NCBI GenBank assembly: GCA_001650955.1
Contig: LXYP01000002.1
Location: forward strand, 1-64,000
Origin: Sphingomonadales bacterium EhC05
GTDB lineage: Bacteria; Pseudomonadota; Alphaproteobacteria; Sphingomonadales; Sphingomonadaceae
Reading direction: 5' to 3'
DNA length: 64,000 bases
The position numbers were made by a program, and so were the translations under genes. Numbering within the stretch: the first letter of the stretch is position 1; every line of letters starts with the position of its first letter. Below the pieces are notes generated by a model that saw nothing but the letters and a program-made list of their open reading frames with translations, had not been told where the DNA came from and ran no database searches. Positions 52,907 through 61,778 of the stretch are shown piece after piece.

Positions 52907-54001
52907 ATGCGCGGCGATATGCCCCGTATCCTTGCTAGCCTCGCGCTATTCTTCTTCCTTGTCCCGGTCACATTTGTGCGCGGTCCCGAACCGACGGGGA
53001 ACACCAGTCAGGATATCACGCTCGAGCCGATTGTGCTGGATAGTGAAGACCCCGCTCGAACCAAATTGGGTCAGCTGGAGTTCCTCGGTGGCTGGCGCAT
53101 GACCAGCGATCATCACCAATTTGGCGGAATATCGGCGATGCTGGTCATGGACGGGAATCGATTCTTCATGCTCAGCGATGCCGGAGTTTTGATCGGTTTC
53201 ACGCTGAATGAGCAAGATAATGCCGCGGAACGCCTGTTTGTCGCGCCATTGCCGGATGGCCCAGCGAAACCCAATGAATTTGCCCGGAAAATCTGGGATT
53301 CGGAATCTTTGGTTCACGATCCCGAGACCGGCCAATTCTGGGTGGGATTTGAGGATCAACATAGTATCTGGCGCTATGGCCCCTCCTTTGCCCGCAAAGA
53401 GGCGAAGCGGGACCTGGCAATCGCCAAAAAATGGCCGGCAAATGGCGGCTCGGAAGCGATGCTGCGCATTCCCGGCGATGCGACCAAAGATACGCAATTT
53501 CTGATATTCTCCGAAACTGCGCCCTATCGCAAAGGCGGGACACAGGCGCTGATTGCAATGGCTGATCCGGCCGAAGCGACGACAACGTTCAAACGATTCG
53601 GCTATCAAGCCCCTGCCGGATATCGCATCACGGATGCGGCGCTGCTGCCCGATGGCAGAGCGCTGATTCTCAACCGACGGTTTACGCCACTCGACGGCAT
53701 TTCCGCGATTGTGTCGATCGCCGACCCAACCAAGATCAAGCCGGGAACGGTCTGGGACGCGACGCCGATTGCCAGATTGAAATCACCGATTCGCGTGGAC
53801 AATATGGAAGCGCTAGCGGTGACCACAGAAGGCGAGGACATCATCGTCTGGATCGCATCCGATGACAATTTCAGCGTTGTTCAGGAAACATTATTGATGA
53901 AATTCCGCCTGTTGCGCGGCAAGGCGAAACGCAGGTCATCGTCTCCTGAACCGGAAAATGAAAAAGCCGAGGAAAGCCCCGGCTTTTCAAGTTTGGAATG
54001 A
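52907..54001 (+). CDS. Exported phytase-like (esterase-like activity) protein
   Basis: 364 residues. A signal peptide ([14 protein letters not shown]) is followed by a beta-propeller-like body with [37 protein letters not shown] and [12 protein letters not shown], which is the pattern of the phytase-like family PF13449. Reported members show esterase or phosphodiesterase activity; the natural substrate is not known. Its last codons form one arm of the terminator of the convergent rpmB gene, so the C-terminal [15 protein letters not shown] is constrained by that hairpin. Confidence 0.85.
   Translation: MRGDMPRILASLALFFFLVPVTFVRGPEPTGNTSQDITLEPIVLDSEDPARTKLGQLEFLGGWRMTSDHHQFGGISAMLVMDGNRFFMLSDAGVLIGFTLNEQDNAAERLFVAPLPDGPAKPNEFARKIWDSESLVHDPETGQFWVGFEDQHSIWRYGPSFARKEAKRDLAIAKKWPANGGSEAMLRIPGDATKDTQFLIFSETAPYRKGGTQALIAMADPAEATTTFKRFGYQAPAGYRITDAALLPDGRALILNRRFTPLDGISAIVSIADPTKIKPGTVWDATPIARLKSPIRVDNMEALAVTTEGEDIIVWIASDDNFSVVQETLLMKFRLLRGKAKRRSSSPEPENEKAEESPGFSSLE
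53962..53987 (-). terminator. Terminator of rpmB inside the 3' end of the esterase gene
   Basis: The stem aaaagccg/cggctttt (extended by a GGG/CCT step) has a four-base loop, and on the minus strand it is followed by a T-run from the same stem. It lies 25 bases downstream of the rpmB stop, but within the last codons of the oppositely oriented esterase gene, so one sequence serves as coding and terminator. Confidence 0.75.
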
Positions 54002-54011
54002 ACGAAGCTGC

Positions 54012-54302
54012 TTAAGCGGCAGGTGCCTGCTTTTTTGCAATTTCACGCTTCAAACGCTGCACCCGCAGGCTCAACTTGTCATTGGATGTTTTCAACACCC
54101 AATTGTCGAGACCGCCGACATGTTCCACCGAGCGCAGACCATGGGTGGACACGCGAAGTTTCACGCCTTTTCCAAGTGTGTCGGACAAAAGGGTCACATT
54201 TTGCAAATTGGGCAAAAAGGTCTTCTTGGTCCGGTTTTTGGCGTGAGACACATTATTGCCTACCAGCCGAGTCTTTCCTGTCAGTTCGCAAATCCGCGAC
54301 AT
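54012..54302 (-). CDS. rpmB: 50S ribosomal protein L28
   Basis: 96 residues, typical for alphaproteobacterial L28. It starts [10 protein letters not shown] and carries [14 protein letters not shown] and the [10 protein letters not shown]-like [12 protein letters not shown] segment. Only one Cys is present, so it is the Cys-minus zinc-free form. The ATG is at 54302, four codons inside the longest frame. It has no ribosomal neighbour on the strand and is followed by a terminator. Confidence 0.96.
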   Translation of the reverse strand: MSRICELTGKTRLVGNNVSHAKNRTKKTFLPNLQNVTLLSDTLGKGVKLRVSTHGLRSVEHVGGLDNWVLKTSNDKLSLRVQRLKREIAKKQAPAA

Positions 54303-54449
54303 CGTATCGTCCAATTTCTTGTTATAGATTGATTCCCAGCGGGAAAGAGCGGTCCACTAACTGTAATCTGGTCAGGCGTCAAGCATATCGGACTATTTTC
54401 GCAGCGCTAATCTATGGTCTTTCGCGCTATTCCAAGTTAGGCGTCACCG

Positions 54450-54908
54450 ATGCGGCCGACAACATATATATCTTTCATGGGTGAAGCGCTCGCTTTGGCG
54501 CGAACCGCCGTCGCTTTGGGCGAAGTGCCGGTCGGCGCGGTGATCGTCAAAGATCGCAGAATCATCGGCCGGGGTCATAATCGCACGCGAATCGATCACG
54601 ACCCCACCGCGCATGCCGAAATCGTCGCGATTCGGGAGGCCGCGCGGCATCTGGACGATGACCGCCTCGAAGGTTGTGATCTGTGGGCGACACTCGAACC
54701 CTGCACGATGTGCGCAGGCGCGATCGCCCATGCCCGGATCAGGCGACTCTATTATGGCGCGACGGACCCCAAGGGCGGCGGCGTCGCCAGTGGCATCAAT
54801 TTTTTCGAAGCGCCAAGCTGTCATCACAAACCGGAAATATATGCCGGTCTGGATGAGGATGAATCAGCGGCTTTGTTAAAAGATTTCTTTGTGAATCGGC
54901 GCCTCTGA
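54450..54908 (+). CDS. tadA: tRNA-adenosine deaminase
   Basis: 152 residues. It deaminates A34 of tRNA-Arg(ACG) to inosine. The zinc site is His55-Ala-Glu57 and Pro-Cys85-x2-Cys88 (EPCTMCAGA). Length fits TadA. The first nine residues precede the usual start FMGEALALAR, and an internal ATG is possible. It ends 16 bases from the convergent LytTR gene. Confidence 0.93.
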   Translation: MRPTTYISFMGEALALARTAVALGEVPVGAVIVKDRRIIGRGHNRTRIDHDPTAHAEIVAIREAARHLDDDRLEGCDLWATLEPCTMCAGAIAHARIRRLYYGATDPKGGGVASGINFFEAPSCHHKPEIYAGLDEDESAALLKDFFVNRRL

Positions 54909-54924
54909 CAGTTTTGGCACTGGC

Positions 54925-55725
54925 TTAATGCACAAATCGCGCGACGACATCGCGGTAGCTGCGGCTCACCTTGACCTGCGCACCTGATCCGAGAACCAGG
55001 AAACATTCCCCATTGGTATGCGGCTTGACCTCGCGCACCTGACTGAGATTGACGATTGTCGACCGATGGACGCGCTGAAAATGGCGCGGATCCAGGCGCT
55101 TCTCGAGATCCTTCATCGTCTCGCGCAGAATCAGACTATTATCCGCAGTATAGATGCACATATAATCCCCGGCAGCATCAATCCGTTCAATCGTGTCGAC
55201 ATCGACCCGGAAAATCTGGCCGCGGTCTTTGACATTGATCAGTTTTTCGTAGCGATTGGCCATGGCCGGTTCATCCGAATCATCCATTTTGGCCATGGCA
55301 TCGGGCGCGACTTCATTGAGCACCGTTTTGAGCTTTTCCAGCTCGTCCGCTCCGCGTTTTTCGGACAGACGCTTGCGCACGCGATCAATCGCATCGGCGA
55401 GACGATCTTCTTCAACCGGCTTGACCAGATAGTCGATCGCCTCGGATTCAAATGCGCGCACGGCATGTTCGGAATAAGCCGTCACAAATATGAACAATGG
55501 TGGCTCAAGTTCCATAATGCCTTGGACGACCGAAAATCCGTCAAAGCCTGGCATCTGGATATCGAGAAATACCAGGTCCGGTTTCAGCGTCTTGATCTTG
55601 CGAATCGCTTCCCGGCCGTTGCGGCAGGTGTCGACAATTTCGATATCGTCAAATTTCTCGAGCCTGATTTGCAAGCCCTGGATCGCAAGCTTCTCGTCAT
55701 CGACTAAAATCGCTCTGATCGTCAT
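54925..55725 (-). CDS. LytTR-type response regulator
   Basis: 266 residues. The receiver domain carries the phosphoacceptor Asp55 in VFLDIQMPG, with Asp9/Asp10 and the Lys of DYLVKP. The C-terminal LytTR DNA-binding domain includes INVKDRGQIFRV and HFQRVHRSTIVNLSQV. Between them lies a short charged linker. It overlaps its sensor kinase gene by four bases (ATGA) and is the pair's output. LytTR regulators often control envelope, exopolysaccharide or competence genes; no target is identified here. Confidence 0.93.
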   Translation of the reverse strand: MTIRAILVDDEKLAIQGLQIRLEKFDDIEIVDTCRNGREAIRKIKTLKPDLVFLDIQMPGFDGFSVVQGIMELEPPLFIFVTAYSEHAVRAFESEAIDYLVKPVEEDRLADAIDRVRKRLSEKRGADELEKLKTVLNEVAPDAMAKMDDSDEPAMANRYEKLINVKDRGQIFRVDVDTIERIDAAGDYMCIYTADNSLILRETMKDLEKRLDPRHFQRVHRSTIVNLSQVREVKPHTNGECFLVLGSGAQVKVSRSYRDVVARFVH

Positions 55726-56954
55726 ATTCTATCGTCCTTACGCTGATATGACGCCATCACCGGTGGATTAACCGGTGCCCGCTGCTCGACATCATTATAT
55801 GCATGCTCCCCAAAAATGGCTTCGTTTCTCTCCTGATCCTTCGTCACCGCGTCGTCCGCAGCCTCCCGTTCGATTTGCGCACGCGTCTCAAACGGTAAAG
55901 CTATGACCACTTCAAAGCCCTGACCTGGTGACGACCGGGTTTCGAATTCCGCCGCATCTCCATAGGCCTGTTTGAGCCGCTCTTGAATATTTCCTAGGCC
56001 AACGCCGGTAGAATGGGTGTTTTTTGCGATCGGACCCGCGGTACCGGGGCCCGTGTCCGAAACGATGATGCGCACCTTGTCGCGGTCCAAATGCGCAGAG
56101 ACCAATATATCCGCACCCTCTTCTTTGGGAGTCACGGCATATTTGATCGCATTTTCAACCAATGGCTGCAGCAGCAAAGATGGCAGAAGCGCATCTCGCA
56201 CATTTGGGTCAATATCAAATTTGGGCCGCAACCGCTCTTCAAAACGCATCTTCTCGATGTCGAGATAGAGATGCAGCGTTTCCACTTCCTGCGCCAGGGT
56301 CACGCGGCTGTGGACTTCGTTGACCAGCGTATGACGCAGGAAAGAAGACAGGCGCGAGAGCATCGCATTGGCTGGCTCGGTCTGTCGGAGCAGCACCAGA
56401 GTTGAAATGCTGTTGAGGGTATTGAACAGGAAGTGGGGGTTCAACTGATAGCGCAGCATCGCCAGCTGCGCCCGGGTCGCCTGGGTTTCGAGCTGCAGCA
56501 ATTGATCATTTTGCTCTTCGACGCGCAGGAAGAAATTGATTGCATAATAGAGCGCAGACCATGCACCGAGCATCAGGCTGCCGAGGAAAAGAGAGCCGAG
56601 AAACAGAGTTCCAAAGGCTGTTTCCGTCGTCGGATTCTGGATCAGGAAGACCCAGGCATCGATGAAGGCATATAGTGATGCGGCGAGCGTCAATGTCGCG
56701 GCGGTGATCGTCCATGTCACGATCGGCCGCCGGTTGAACAGATTTTTATAGACTACGGACAGCAGCAATGAAATGGAATAGCCCGTAATCGTCGAGATGA
56801 TCACCGGCACCAGAAAACTGAGTGGCAGTCCGTTGGAAATGCCTCCGACCGCGCGCAAAATCAACGCGCCGGCCCATCCCGCCGATTGCAGGTTCCAAAA
56901 TGCCCGGTTTTTGTTGCCAAAAAACGGCTGAGAGCGAATGTCTATCACGGCCAT
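55722..56954 (-). CDS. LytS-type sensor histidine kinase
   Basis: 410 residues. Four membrane helices in the first 150 residues are followed by the His_kinase domain: the phosphoacceptor His is in LNPHFLFNTLNSIS near residue 173, then QPLVENAIKYAV (N box) and VSDTGPGT with GLGNIQERL (G boxes). It lacks a recognisable sensor domain outside the membrane part. A short acidic extension of about 60 residues follows the catalytic domain. First gene of the pair with the LytTR regulator. Confidence 0.92.
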   Translation of the reverse strand: MAVIDIRSQPFFGNKNRAFWNLQSAGWAGALILRAVGGISNGLPLSFLVPVIISTITGYSISLLLSVVYKNLFNRRPIVTWTITAATLTLAASLYAFIDAWVFLIQNPTTETAFGTLFLGSLFLGSLMLGAWSALYYAINFFLRVEEQNDQLLQLETQATRAQLAMLRYQLNPHFLFNTLNSISTLVLLRQTEPANAMLSRLSSFLRHTLVNEVHSRVTLAQEVETLHLYLDIEKMRFEERLRPKFDIDPNVRDALLPSLLLQPLVENAIKYAVTPKEEGADILVSAHLDRDKVRIIVSDTGPGTAGPIAKNTHSTGVGLGNIQERLKQAYGDAAEFETRSSPGQGFEVVIALPFETRAQIEREAADDAVTKDQERNEAIFGEHAYNDVEQRAPVNPPVMASYQRKDDRI

Positions 56955-57358
56955 TGGGCGACACTATAGCGGGCCATTTTGGATTGGGAAAGAATCGCCG
57001 ACGATTTGCGCAAATAAAGCGCAGTTGTTGAATTTATCGACGCAATAATAGAGGCTTAACATTGGCGATCTTTCCGCCGTCCTGCCCAAGTCCTTTGCGG
57101 GCCCGAAACGCCGCTGGACTGCCGAAAACCTGCTATCTGTCAGGGCTGTTGTTTCTTCGGCTCTCTCGATCGAGCCGGGGATTTGCGCGTACAGCTTCGC
57201 GGACATGGGCCTATAGAGGATTAAGCGGGATTTTGTGCAAATCGGATTAAACCGCATTGATGCAGATTATGCTGTCACACCGCTGGAGTTTTTCGGGCCC
57301 ATCGTTCGCAGCGTTTGGACTCACCCGATCAACCGCATTTAGGTAAACGAATGACGCG
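56955..57358. other. 404-base spacer with a possible gene remnant
   Basis: This stretch lies between the sensor kinase and HxlR genes. One plus-strand frame is open from about 57050 to a TAG at 57345-57347 apart from a single TAG after ADMGL; the conceptual residues (for example DLSAVLPKSFAGPKRRW and DYAVTPLEFFGP) look protein-like. I cannot name a family and see no start, so it may be a decayed gene or chance. No tRNA, terminator or strong repeat is visible. Confidence 0.3.
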
Positions 57359-57901
57359 CTAAGCGGCTGACGTTTCACCGATTTCCTTAAGATGACGGAC
57401 ATTCATTTGGTCGCGATCATCGGAAGCGCGCGCATCATGTTCACGAAGTTCTGATTCATCAATCCAGCAGAGGTCCTGCATACCCAAGACCCGGTCATCA
57501 TGCGCACGCAGGCTGATCTGACCGATCGGTTTGCGATCCTGCGCATCGGCAAGTACCGGATTGGACGGAACACCGGTTTCCCATTTTTCGCCCCATTGAC
57601 GAATCGCGACAATGGAGACGAGCAAATCCGAACCTTTTTCGGTCAGCCGATATTCCACCTTGCGTTTGTCATGATCGCATGGGCGGCGCGTCATAATCCC
57701 TGCCTCGACCAATCGAGTCAGCCGGTTGGCGAGGATATTTCGGGCGATACCGATCTCGGAGAGAAAATCTTCGAAGTGAAATATCCCGTTGAACGACGCG
57801 CGCAAGATCATGAAGCACCAGCGTTCGCCAATGACTTCCAATGAAACTGGCAGGCTACAGCCATTTCCGAGTTCAGCAAGATTCTCTTTTAATTTACCCA
57901 T
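57359..57901 (-). CDS. HxlR-family winged-helix transcriptional regulator
   Basis: 180 residues. The HxlR signature GCSLPVSLEVIGERWCFMIL lies in the first 32 residues, with the winged helix IARNILANRLTRLVEAGIM and YRLTEKGSDLL. It keeps the N-terminal Cys of the redox-sensing members. The last 70 residues are an acidic extension. Two palindromic sites stand in the divergent spacer before the CC_3452 gene, consistent with autoregulation and control of that neighbour. Confidence 0.9.
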   Translation of the reverse strand: MGKLKENLAELGNGCSLPVSLEVIGERWCFMILRASFNGIFHFEDFLSEIGIARNILANRLTRLVEAGIMTRRPCDHDKRKVEYRLTEKGSDLLVSIVAIRQWGEKWETGVPSNPVLADAQDRKPIGQISLRAHDDRVLGMQDLCWIDESELREHDARASDDRDQMNVRHLKEIGETSAA

Positions 57902-57948
57902 GCATCACACCTACTCCAATTTTCCGATATGCCAAAATAAATATAGGT

Positions 57949-57967
57949 TTTTAGTTGCAACTTAAAA
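57949..57967. promoter_or_regulatory. Palindromic site 1 before the HxlR gene
   Basis: The core GTTGCAAC is a perfect eight-base palindrome with a TTTTA left flank and a TTAAAA right flank, so it is nearly symmetrical over 19 bases. It lies 48 bases before the HxlR start codon, a likely operator. Confidence 0.5.
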
Positions 57968-57990
57968 CCCATTGAACTAAGTACTGATTC

Positions 57991-58004
57991 GCAACCTAGT
58001 TTGC
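57991..58004. promoter_or_regulatory. Palindromic site 2 before the CC_3452 gene
   Basis: GCAACCTAGTTTGC is an imperfect dyad with the centre TA and two mismatched pairs. It shares the GTTGC/GCAAC half-site with site 1, 42 bases away, and lies 70 bases before the CC_3452 start. Confidence 0.4.
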
Positions 58005-58073
58005 AACCCGAAATTTCTCCCCTCGGATCCTCGGGAAAACGAAACAAGAATATGTCTTACGAAAGGAAATACC

Positions 58074-58403
58074 ATGCTTCTCTCCCAAAGCCCGCTTCGC
58101 GCTTCCATCACTTTCTGTGTAGCCGCCATGGCCTCCGTCACGATGTTCACGGCGACCACCGCTGAAGCACGCAGTTCGTCCATTGCCTATACTGCAGAGC
58201 TTCAAGCGCCGGTTGAAGCCGCGCAGGAAATCATCAGAGGCACCGTGATTCGCTGTGCCGGCACCGAATGCAAAGGCGCGAAGAGCAGCTCTTCCCCGCG
58301 TACCATCTGTGCAAAAGTTGCCGATGAATTCGGTCCGGTGGCCAGCTTTGCCTATAAGGGCGAAGCCTTTGATGAAGCCGCTTTGGCCAAGTGCAACAAA
58401 TGA
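58074..58403 (+). CDS. CC_3452 family exported protein
   Basis: 109 residues. A signal peptide ending TTAEARS is followed by a short mature domain with four Cys (IRCAGTECKGAKS, RTICAKVA and the final KCNK), probably two disulfides. The arrangement, including IAYTAELQAPVEA, is that of the CC_3452 family, small alphaproteobacterial envelope proteins of unknown function. AAAGGAAAT precedes the ATG. A long hairpin terminator follows. It is divergent from the HxlR regulator gene, and the pair likely shares a control region. Confidence 0.85.
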   Translation: MLLSQSPLRASITFCVAAMASVTMFTATTAEARSSSIAYTAELQAPVEAAQEIIRGTVIRCAGTECKGAKSSSSPRTICAKVADEFGPVASFAYKGEAFDEAALAKCNK

Positions 58404-58491
58404 TCGCGTAACAACCGCAAGCCGAATCCCCGCTGACCGGTCTCTCACTTTTAGTGACGGCCGAACCCCATGGCTCCCGCCGGTCAGACAT

Positions 58492-58559
58492 GAGCGCCGA
58501 AGCAAGTGACTTCATTTCCAAACTCCGGATATGAATGTCAGCTTCGGCGCTCTTTTTTG
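58492..58559 (+). terminator. Long hairpin terminator between the CC_3452 gene and rsh
   Basis: The outer stem is twelve perfect base pairs (gagcgccgaagc / gcttcggcgctc), an inner stem adds tgac-ttcat / atgaa-t-gtca with one bulge, and six T residues follow. It ends 45 bases before the rsh ATG, so rsh needs its own promoter within or after it, or is partly served by read-through. Confidence 0.8.
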
Positions 58560-58604
58560 TCCTTTTTTGTTGCTCCTTTGGATAAAGCCGGACATCTTCC
58601 CCAA

Positions 58605-60695
58605 ATGCTGAGACAATATGAATTGGTGGAACGGGTACAGGCCTATGACCCAGACGCGGACGAGGATCTGATCAACCGCGCCTATGTGTTTTCGGTCCAG
58701 AAACACGGAAGCCAGAAACGCGCAAGCGGCGATCCTTATTTCAGCCATCCGATCGAAGTGGCGGGTCTGATGACCGACCTCAAACTCGACCAGCAGACGA
58801 TTGTCACTGCTCTCCTGCACGACACGGTTGAGGATACATTGACGACCGTTGATGAGATTAAGAAGCTATTCGGTGAAGATGTTGCACGGCTGGTCGACGG
58901 CGTCACCAAATTGTCCAAGATCGAGGCGCAAACCGACGACGAGCGCGCGGCCGAAAACTTGCGCAAATTCTTGCTCGCCATGTCTGATGACATTCGCGTT
59001 TTGCTGGTCAAACTGGCTGACCGGCTGCACAATATGCGGACGCTTCATTACATAAAGAGCGAAGAGAAACGCCGACGCATCGCCCGTGAAACCATGGATA
59101 TTTATGCGCCGCTCGCAGAGCGCATCGGCATGTATGAATATATGCGCGAAATGCAATTGCTGGCGTTTCGCCACCTTGAACCGGAAGCCTATGACACGAT
59201 CACCAAACGTCTCGCGGCGATCAAGGAAGGGGATGAGGGGCGAGTCGACAAGATATCCCAGTCGATTCAAAAGGCGCTGGCCAGCGGTGGTCTCGCGGCG
59301 GAGGTCAGTGGCCGGGAAAAACATCCTTATTCCATCTGGCGGAAAATGGCCGAGCGCCATGTCAGCTTCGAGCAATTGACCGATATTATGGCTTTCCGGG
59401 TCATCACCGACAGCAGCGCCGAATGTTATCGGGCGCTCGGTATTTTGCACGAAAAATGGAAAATGGTCCCCGGTCGCTTCAAGGACTATATCTCGACGCC
59501 CAAACGCAACGACTATCGCTCCATTCACACGACCATCATGCACCGCGACAATATGCGGGTGGAGATCCAGATTCGATCCAAGCGGATGCATCAAGATAAT
59601 GAATATGGCCTCGCCTCACATTGGGCTTATAAACAGGGCAATCAACCGGATGGTCAGGCTGGCTGGATCCGCGATCTGATCGAGATTCTCGATCAGTCTG
59701 AGGATGCAGAAGAGCTGCTCGAAAATACCAAATTGGCGATGTACCAAGATCGAATCTTTGCCTTTACCCCGAAAGGCACGCTGCTGCAGATGCCCAAGGG
59801 CTCGACCACCGTAGACTTTGCCTATGCGGTCCATACCGATCTCGGCAACCAGGCGGTCGGTGCGAAAGTGAATGGACGACATGTCCCGCTACGCGCCCAG
59901 CTACAAAATGGCGATGTGGTCGAAATACTCAAATCCAAAGGACAAGAACCTCAGCCCGGTTGGCTGTCCTTTGTCATCACCGGCAAAGCGCGTGCGGCGA
60001 TCCGTCGCAACGTCCGCTTCAAGGAACGGGATGAGATGATCGAAATTGGCGCCAAATTATATGATGAAATCATCGAACGGCTTCCCGGAAAAATCAGCAA
60101 GCGCGCCCAAAAGGCGGCGCTCAAGCGGCTCAAACTGGCAGAGCCGGAAGATCTGATGATGGCCATTGGTACGCGTCAGATCAGCGATCGCGAAGTGATG
60201 GAAGCGATCATGCCGGGCAGCGTCAATGACAATGATGACGAGCGCCAATGGCCGGAACAGGATCGGGCGATCTCGATCAAGGGCCTTACGCCCGGCGTTG
60301 CCTTCAACCTCGCCGAATGTTGTCACCCGGTTCCTGGAGACCGGATTGTCGGACTGCGGCGCAGCGGCAAGAATGTGGAAGTGCACACGATCGACTGTCA
60401 AAGCCTGGCCGATGGCGTCGATGCCGATTGGGTGGACCTCAGCTGGGGTACCGAAAGCGATGGTGCGGCGGCGCGGCTATGCGTGGTACTGCACAACAAG
60501 CCTGGCACTCTAGCGGAAATGGCGGGGATTTTCGGCTTTCACAATGCCAATATTCTCAACTTGCGCCTGTCCCATCGCGATGGACCGTTTCATACGTTCA
60601 ATGCGGATTTGGAAGTACACAATGTCCATCATCTGATGCGGATATTGTCGGCGCTACGTGCGTCCGATGCCGTCTCTCAGGCCGAACGGCTTTAG
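58605..60695 (+). CDS. rsh: Bifunctional (p)ppGpp synthetase/hydrolase
   Basis: 696 residues. It makes and breaks the alarmone (p)ppGpp. HD hydrolase: His72-Asp73 in HDTVED; synthetase: the STPKRNDYRSIHT loop near residue 300; TGS domain: TPKGTLLQMPKGSTTVDFA in pieces near 385-445; ACT domain at the C-terminus. The ATG at 58605 is taken because the upstream frame (58506) lies inside the terminator hairpin. Single Rsh of this length is usual for alphaproteobacteria. Confidence 0.96.
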   Translation: MLRQYELVERVQAYDPDADEDLINRAYVFSVQKHGSQKRASGDPYFSHPIEVAGLMTDLKLDQQTIVTALLHDTVEDTLTTVDEIKKLFGEDVARLVDGVTKLSKIEAQTDDERAAENLRKFLLAMSDDIRVLLVKLADRLHNMRTLHYIKSEEKRRRIARETMDIYAPLAERIGMYEYMREMQLLAFRHLEPEAYDTITKRLAAIKEGDEGRVDKISQSIQKALASGGLAAEVSGREKHPYSIWRKMAERHVSFEQLTDIMAFRVITDSSAECYRALGILHEKWKMVPGRFKDYISTPKRNDYRSIHTTIMHRDNMRVEIQIRSKRMHQDNEYGLASHWAYKQGNQPDGQAGWIRDLIEILDQSEDAEELLENTKLAMYQDRIFAFTPKGTLLQMPKGSTTVDFAYAVHTDLGNQAVGAKVNGRHVPLRAQLQNGDVVEILKSKGQEPQPGWLSFVITGKARAAIRRNVRFKERDEMIEIGAKLYDEIIERLPGKISKRAQKAALKRLKLAEPEDLMMAIGTRQISDREVMEAIMPGSVNDNDDERQWPEQDRAISIKGLTPGVAFNLAECCHPVPGDRIVGLRRSGKNVEVHTIDCQSLADGVDADWVDLSWGTESDGAAARLCVVLHNKPGTLAEMAGIFGFHNANILNLRLSHRDGPFHTFNADLEVHNVHHLMRILSALRASDAVSQAERL

Positions 60696-60702
60696 CGGAT
60701 TA

Positions 60703-61281
60703 TCAAAGTCCCGGAGGCATGCCACCGGGCATGCCGCCCTGTTGCTGAACCTGCTGGCGCAATTCTTCCATCTGCGCCTGCGAGATAAAGTCCATCAGGG
60801 TGACGTCGAATATCAAAAGGCTGTTCGGCGGCAGATTGGGGCTTGGTGATGCCTCGCCATAGGCCAGTTCGGATGGGATCCAAATGCGATATTCGCCGCC
60901 CTTCTGCATCAACTGCAGCGCTTCCGAAAAGCCCGGAACTACGCCGCCGACTGGCATCGGGGTCTGTTCATTGGCATCAAAAACCGTCCCGTCGCGGAGC
61001 CGGCCTTCATATTTCACCAGCGCCGTATCTGATGCAGTCGGCGAAAGACCTTCACCGGGCTTGATGACCTTATACTGCAGACCGGATGCCGTCGTTTCTA
61101 CGCCATCTTCAGCCGCATTCGCGGCCAGAAACTGCTCATTGCTCGCACCATTGGTAACCGCATCCTGGGTCCCGAAATAGGCCAAAGCCAATCCAATCGC
61201 GATGATGATCGCAAGTCCCAACCATAATTTGGTCAGGGAGCCTTTTTTAATTGGCTGGATCGGTACAGTGGTGACGGACAT
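60703..61281 (-). CDS. FKBP-type peptidyl-prolyl cis-trans isomerase
   Basis: 192 residues. One N-terminal membrane helix (LWLGLAIIIAIGLALAYFG) precedes a FKBP domain with LQYKVIKPGEG, DTALVKYEGRLRDGTVFD and IWIPSELAYGE. It is membrane-anchored and faces the periplasm. The C-terminal tail is Gln/Gly/Met/Pro-rich. It is convergent with rsh, seven bases apart. Confidence 0.93.
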   Translation of the reverse strand: MSVTTVPIQPIKKGSLTKLWLGLAIIIAIGLALAYFGTQDAVTNGASNEQFLAANAAEDGVETTASGLQYKVIKPGEGLSPTASDTALVKYEGRLRDGTVFDANEQTPMPVGGVVPGFSEALQLMQKGGEYRIWIPSELAYGEASPSPNLPPNSLLIFDVTLMDFISQAQMEELRQQVQQQGGMPGGMPPGL

Positions 61282-61315
61282 CGGCGGCTACCTTTATTGA
61301 ACAAGCCAAAAGCGT

Positions 61316-61522
61316 TTATATCGTACCGTCGCGTTCTTGACGTTTACGATCCATTTTGCGTGCGCGACGGACAGCAGCTGCTTTTTCGCGCGCGCGCTTT
61401 TCCGATGGTTTTTCATAATGCCGGCGCAGTTTCATTTCGCGGTAAACGCCTTCACGCTGCAATTTTTTCTTGAGCGCCCGAAGGGCTTGATCAACATTAT
61501 TGTCGCGAACCATGATTTGCAT
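61316..61522 (-). CDS. rpsU: 30S ribosomal protein S21
   Basis: 68 residues, the normal S21 length for alphaproteobacteria. It begins [20 protein letters not shown] and carries the basic [20 protein letters not shown] region. It lies 34 bases upstream of the FKBP gene on the same strand. Confidence 0.96.
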   Translation of the reverse strand: MQIMVRDNNVDQALRALKKKLQREGVYREMKLRRHYEKPSEKRAREKAAAVRRARKMDRKRQERDGTI

Positions 61523-61778
61523 AAGACTGAATAACTCCGTTCAAATTTTGTCGAGCCAGAAGAAACTTCCGCTGGCCTGAATAGTATAAAAGCCATAAAT
61601 TAAGGGTTTGCAGCAGAATCATTCCGCTTCAATTGCCGCGCGCCTATCAATTTCTGATCGAGGAAGCAAGCCTTTCCGCGATTTTCGATCAAGTGCAAAC
61701 CACTAGGCATTCGCGTTTTTCTGCTCTTGCTATATGATAGCGCCAAAGTGGAAAAACAGACGAGTCGAGGAGAGAGAA

